Shown in pieces: positions 5,132 to 5,428 of a DNA stretch of 5,428 nt (within the stretch, counting starts at the first letter, position 1; each line of letters begins with the position of its first letter). Below the pieces are notes generated by a model, which saw only the letters and a program-made list of their open reading frames with translations, ran no database searches and was not told the DNA's origin. The position numbers and the translations under genes were made by a program. Source of the stretch: Caldifarciminota bacterium (GTDB lineage: Bacteria > Hydrothermota > Tepidihabitantia > Tepidihabitantales > JAOUPE01); NCBI GenBank assembly GCA_029880025.1, contig JAOUPE010000122.1:1-5428 (forward strand). The letters run 5' to 3'.

Positions 5132-5428
5132 TTATTGCCACTCTTTACGCAAAGCTATATTTAGAAACTCAATTTGAACAAGGTTGGTAAGACTGGTTAA
5201 GTCAAGATACCAACCCGGATAGAGTTGAAAACCCAAACCAAAGCTTTGGGACTGTGTCCAGTAAGAATTGATTACCGCTTTTTCTTGTTTATGGTGATGG
5301 TAGTAATATACAGCACGCACCCCACCCCGAATTGCGATCGCTTGATTGGCATGCCATTCGAGAGCAAGTGGTAAAACAAAGAAGTTTTGCCAAGCGCTAC
5401 CCGGGTTTGGACCTTTTATCTTCGCACC
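5132..5428 (-). CDS. Probable outer-membrane beta-barrel protein, C-terminal part (cut by window edge)
   Basis: An open frame runs in from the right window edge and ends at the TAA at 5132, giving the last 98 residues of a larger protein; the true start lies outside the window. The visible part has no enzymatic motif. It shows alternating hydrophobic/polar stretches rich in aromatics and glycine, typical of membrane beta-strands: about 16-25 (FFVLPLALEW), 30-43 (AIAIRGGVRAVYYY), 62-70 (SFGLGFQLY) and 72-78. The last strand, 86-97, ends in Trp-Gln, similar to the terminal aromatic signal used for outer-membrane insertion. A His/Lys/Gln-rich turn (44-50) lies between strands. This pattern suggests an outer-membrane barrel or a related surface protein of a Gram-negative cell; the exact family is not recognised. 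A GTG at 5320 is not a credible start because the conserved-looking strand pattern continues upstream of it. Confidence 0.6.
   Translation of the reverse strand, partial: GAKIKGPNPGSAWQNFFVLPLALEWHANQAIAIRGGVRAVYYYHHHKQEKAVINSYWTQSQSFGLGFQLYPGWYLDLTSLTNLVQIEFLNIALRKEWQ

Noticed and set aside
5132..5320. A complete 62-aa protein starting at GTG 5320
   Set aside because: The frame stays open to the window edge with the same beta-strand-like pattern, so this is the tail of a longer gene.

Overview
The window looks like chromosomal DNA of an uncultured Gram-negative bacterium with moderately low GC (about 40 % by eye). The last gene looks like an outer-membrane beta-barrel. The phoH-ybeY-CorC cluster, the DUF2934 gene and the short palindromic intergenic repeats would fit a candidate-phylum or FCB-type lineage such as WOR-3 or Cloacimonadota. 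That placement is a guess from gene style; the window has no rRNA or other phylogenetic marker to settle it. I found no tRNA, rRNA, CRISPR array, transposase or phage gene.

Left arm (98-3679, minus strand): a compact cluster reading right to left. phoH (PhoH-family P-loop ATPase) overlaps ybeY (16S rRNA maturation endoribonuclease) by 17 nt. Two consecutive DUF21/CBS-pair membrane proteins of the CNNM/CorC magnesium-transport family follow, separated by only 3 nt. PhoH-YbeY-CorC is a widely conserved bacterial neighbourhood linked to RNA/ribosome quality control and Mg2+ homeostasis. The YbeY copy is unusually short: it stops on the third zinc-ligand histidine. The second CorC-like protein has lost both the MTPR motif and the C-terminal CorC_HlyC domain. 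A palindromic repeat lies 5 nt beyond the last stop codon.

Centre (3680-3804): a divergent promoter region. A sigma-70 type promoter (TTGACT-17-TAGAAT) reads left into phoH. A TTGACA -35 box with a weak -10 box reads right.

Right arm (3805-4958, plus strand): a three-gene unit made of a 63-aa DUF2934 protein, an ECF sigma factor, and a 99-aa soluble zinc-binding anti-sigma factor (Hx3Cx2C) whose start overlaps the sigma gene by 17 nt. The last two form a classic sigma/anti-sigma switch; with no transmembrane segment, the anti-sigma probably senses a cytoplasmic signal, possibly redox. The DUF2934 protein is the unexplained member.

Right end (4959-5428): a 173-nt convergent intergenic region holds a strong imperfect hairpin with internal 10-11-nt tandem units. 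It is followed by the C-terminal 98 residues of a probable outer-membrane beta-barrel protein on the minus strand, cut by the window edge. Nothing here is a clearly new system. The best leads are the DUF2934/ECF/anti-sigma unit, the truncated YbeY, and the two similarly built palindromic repeats.
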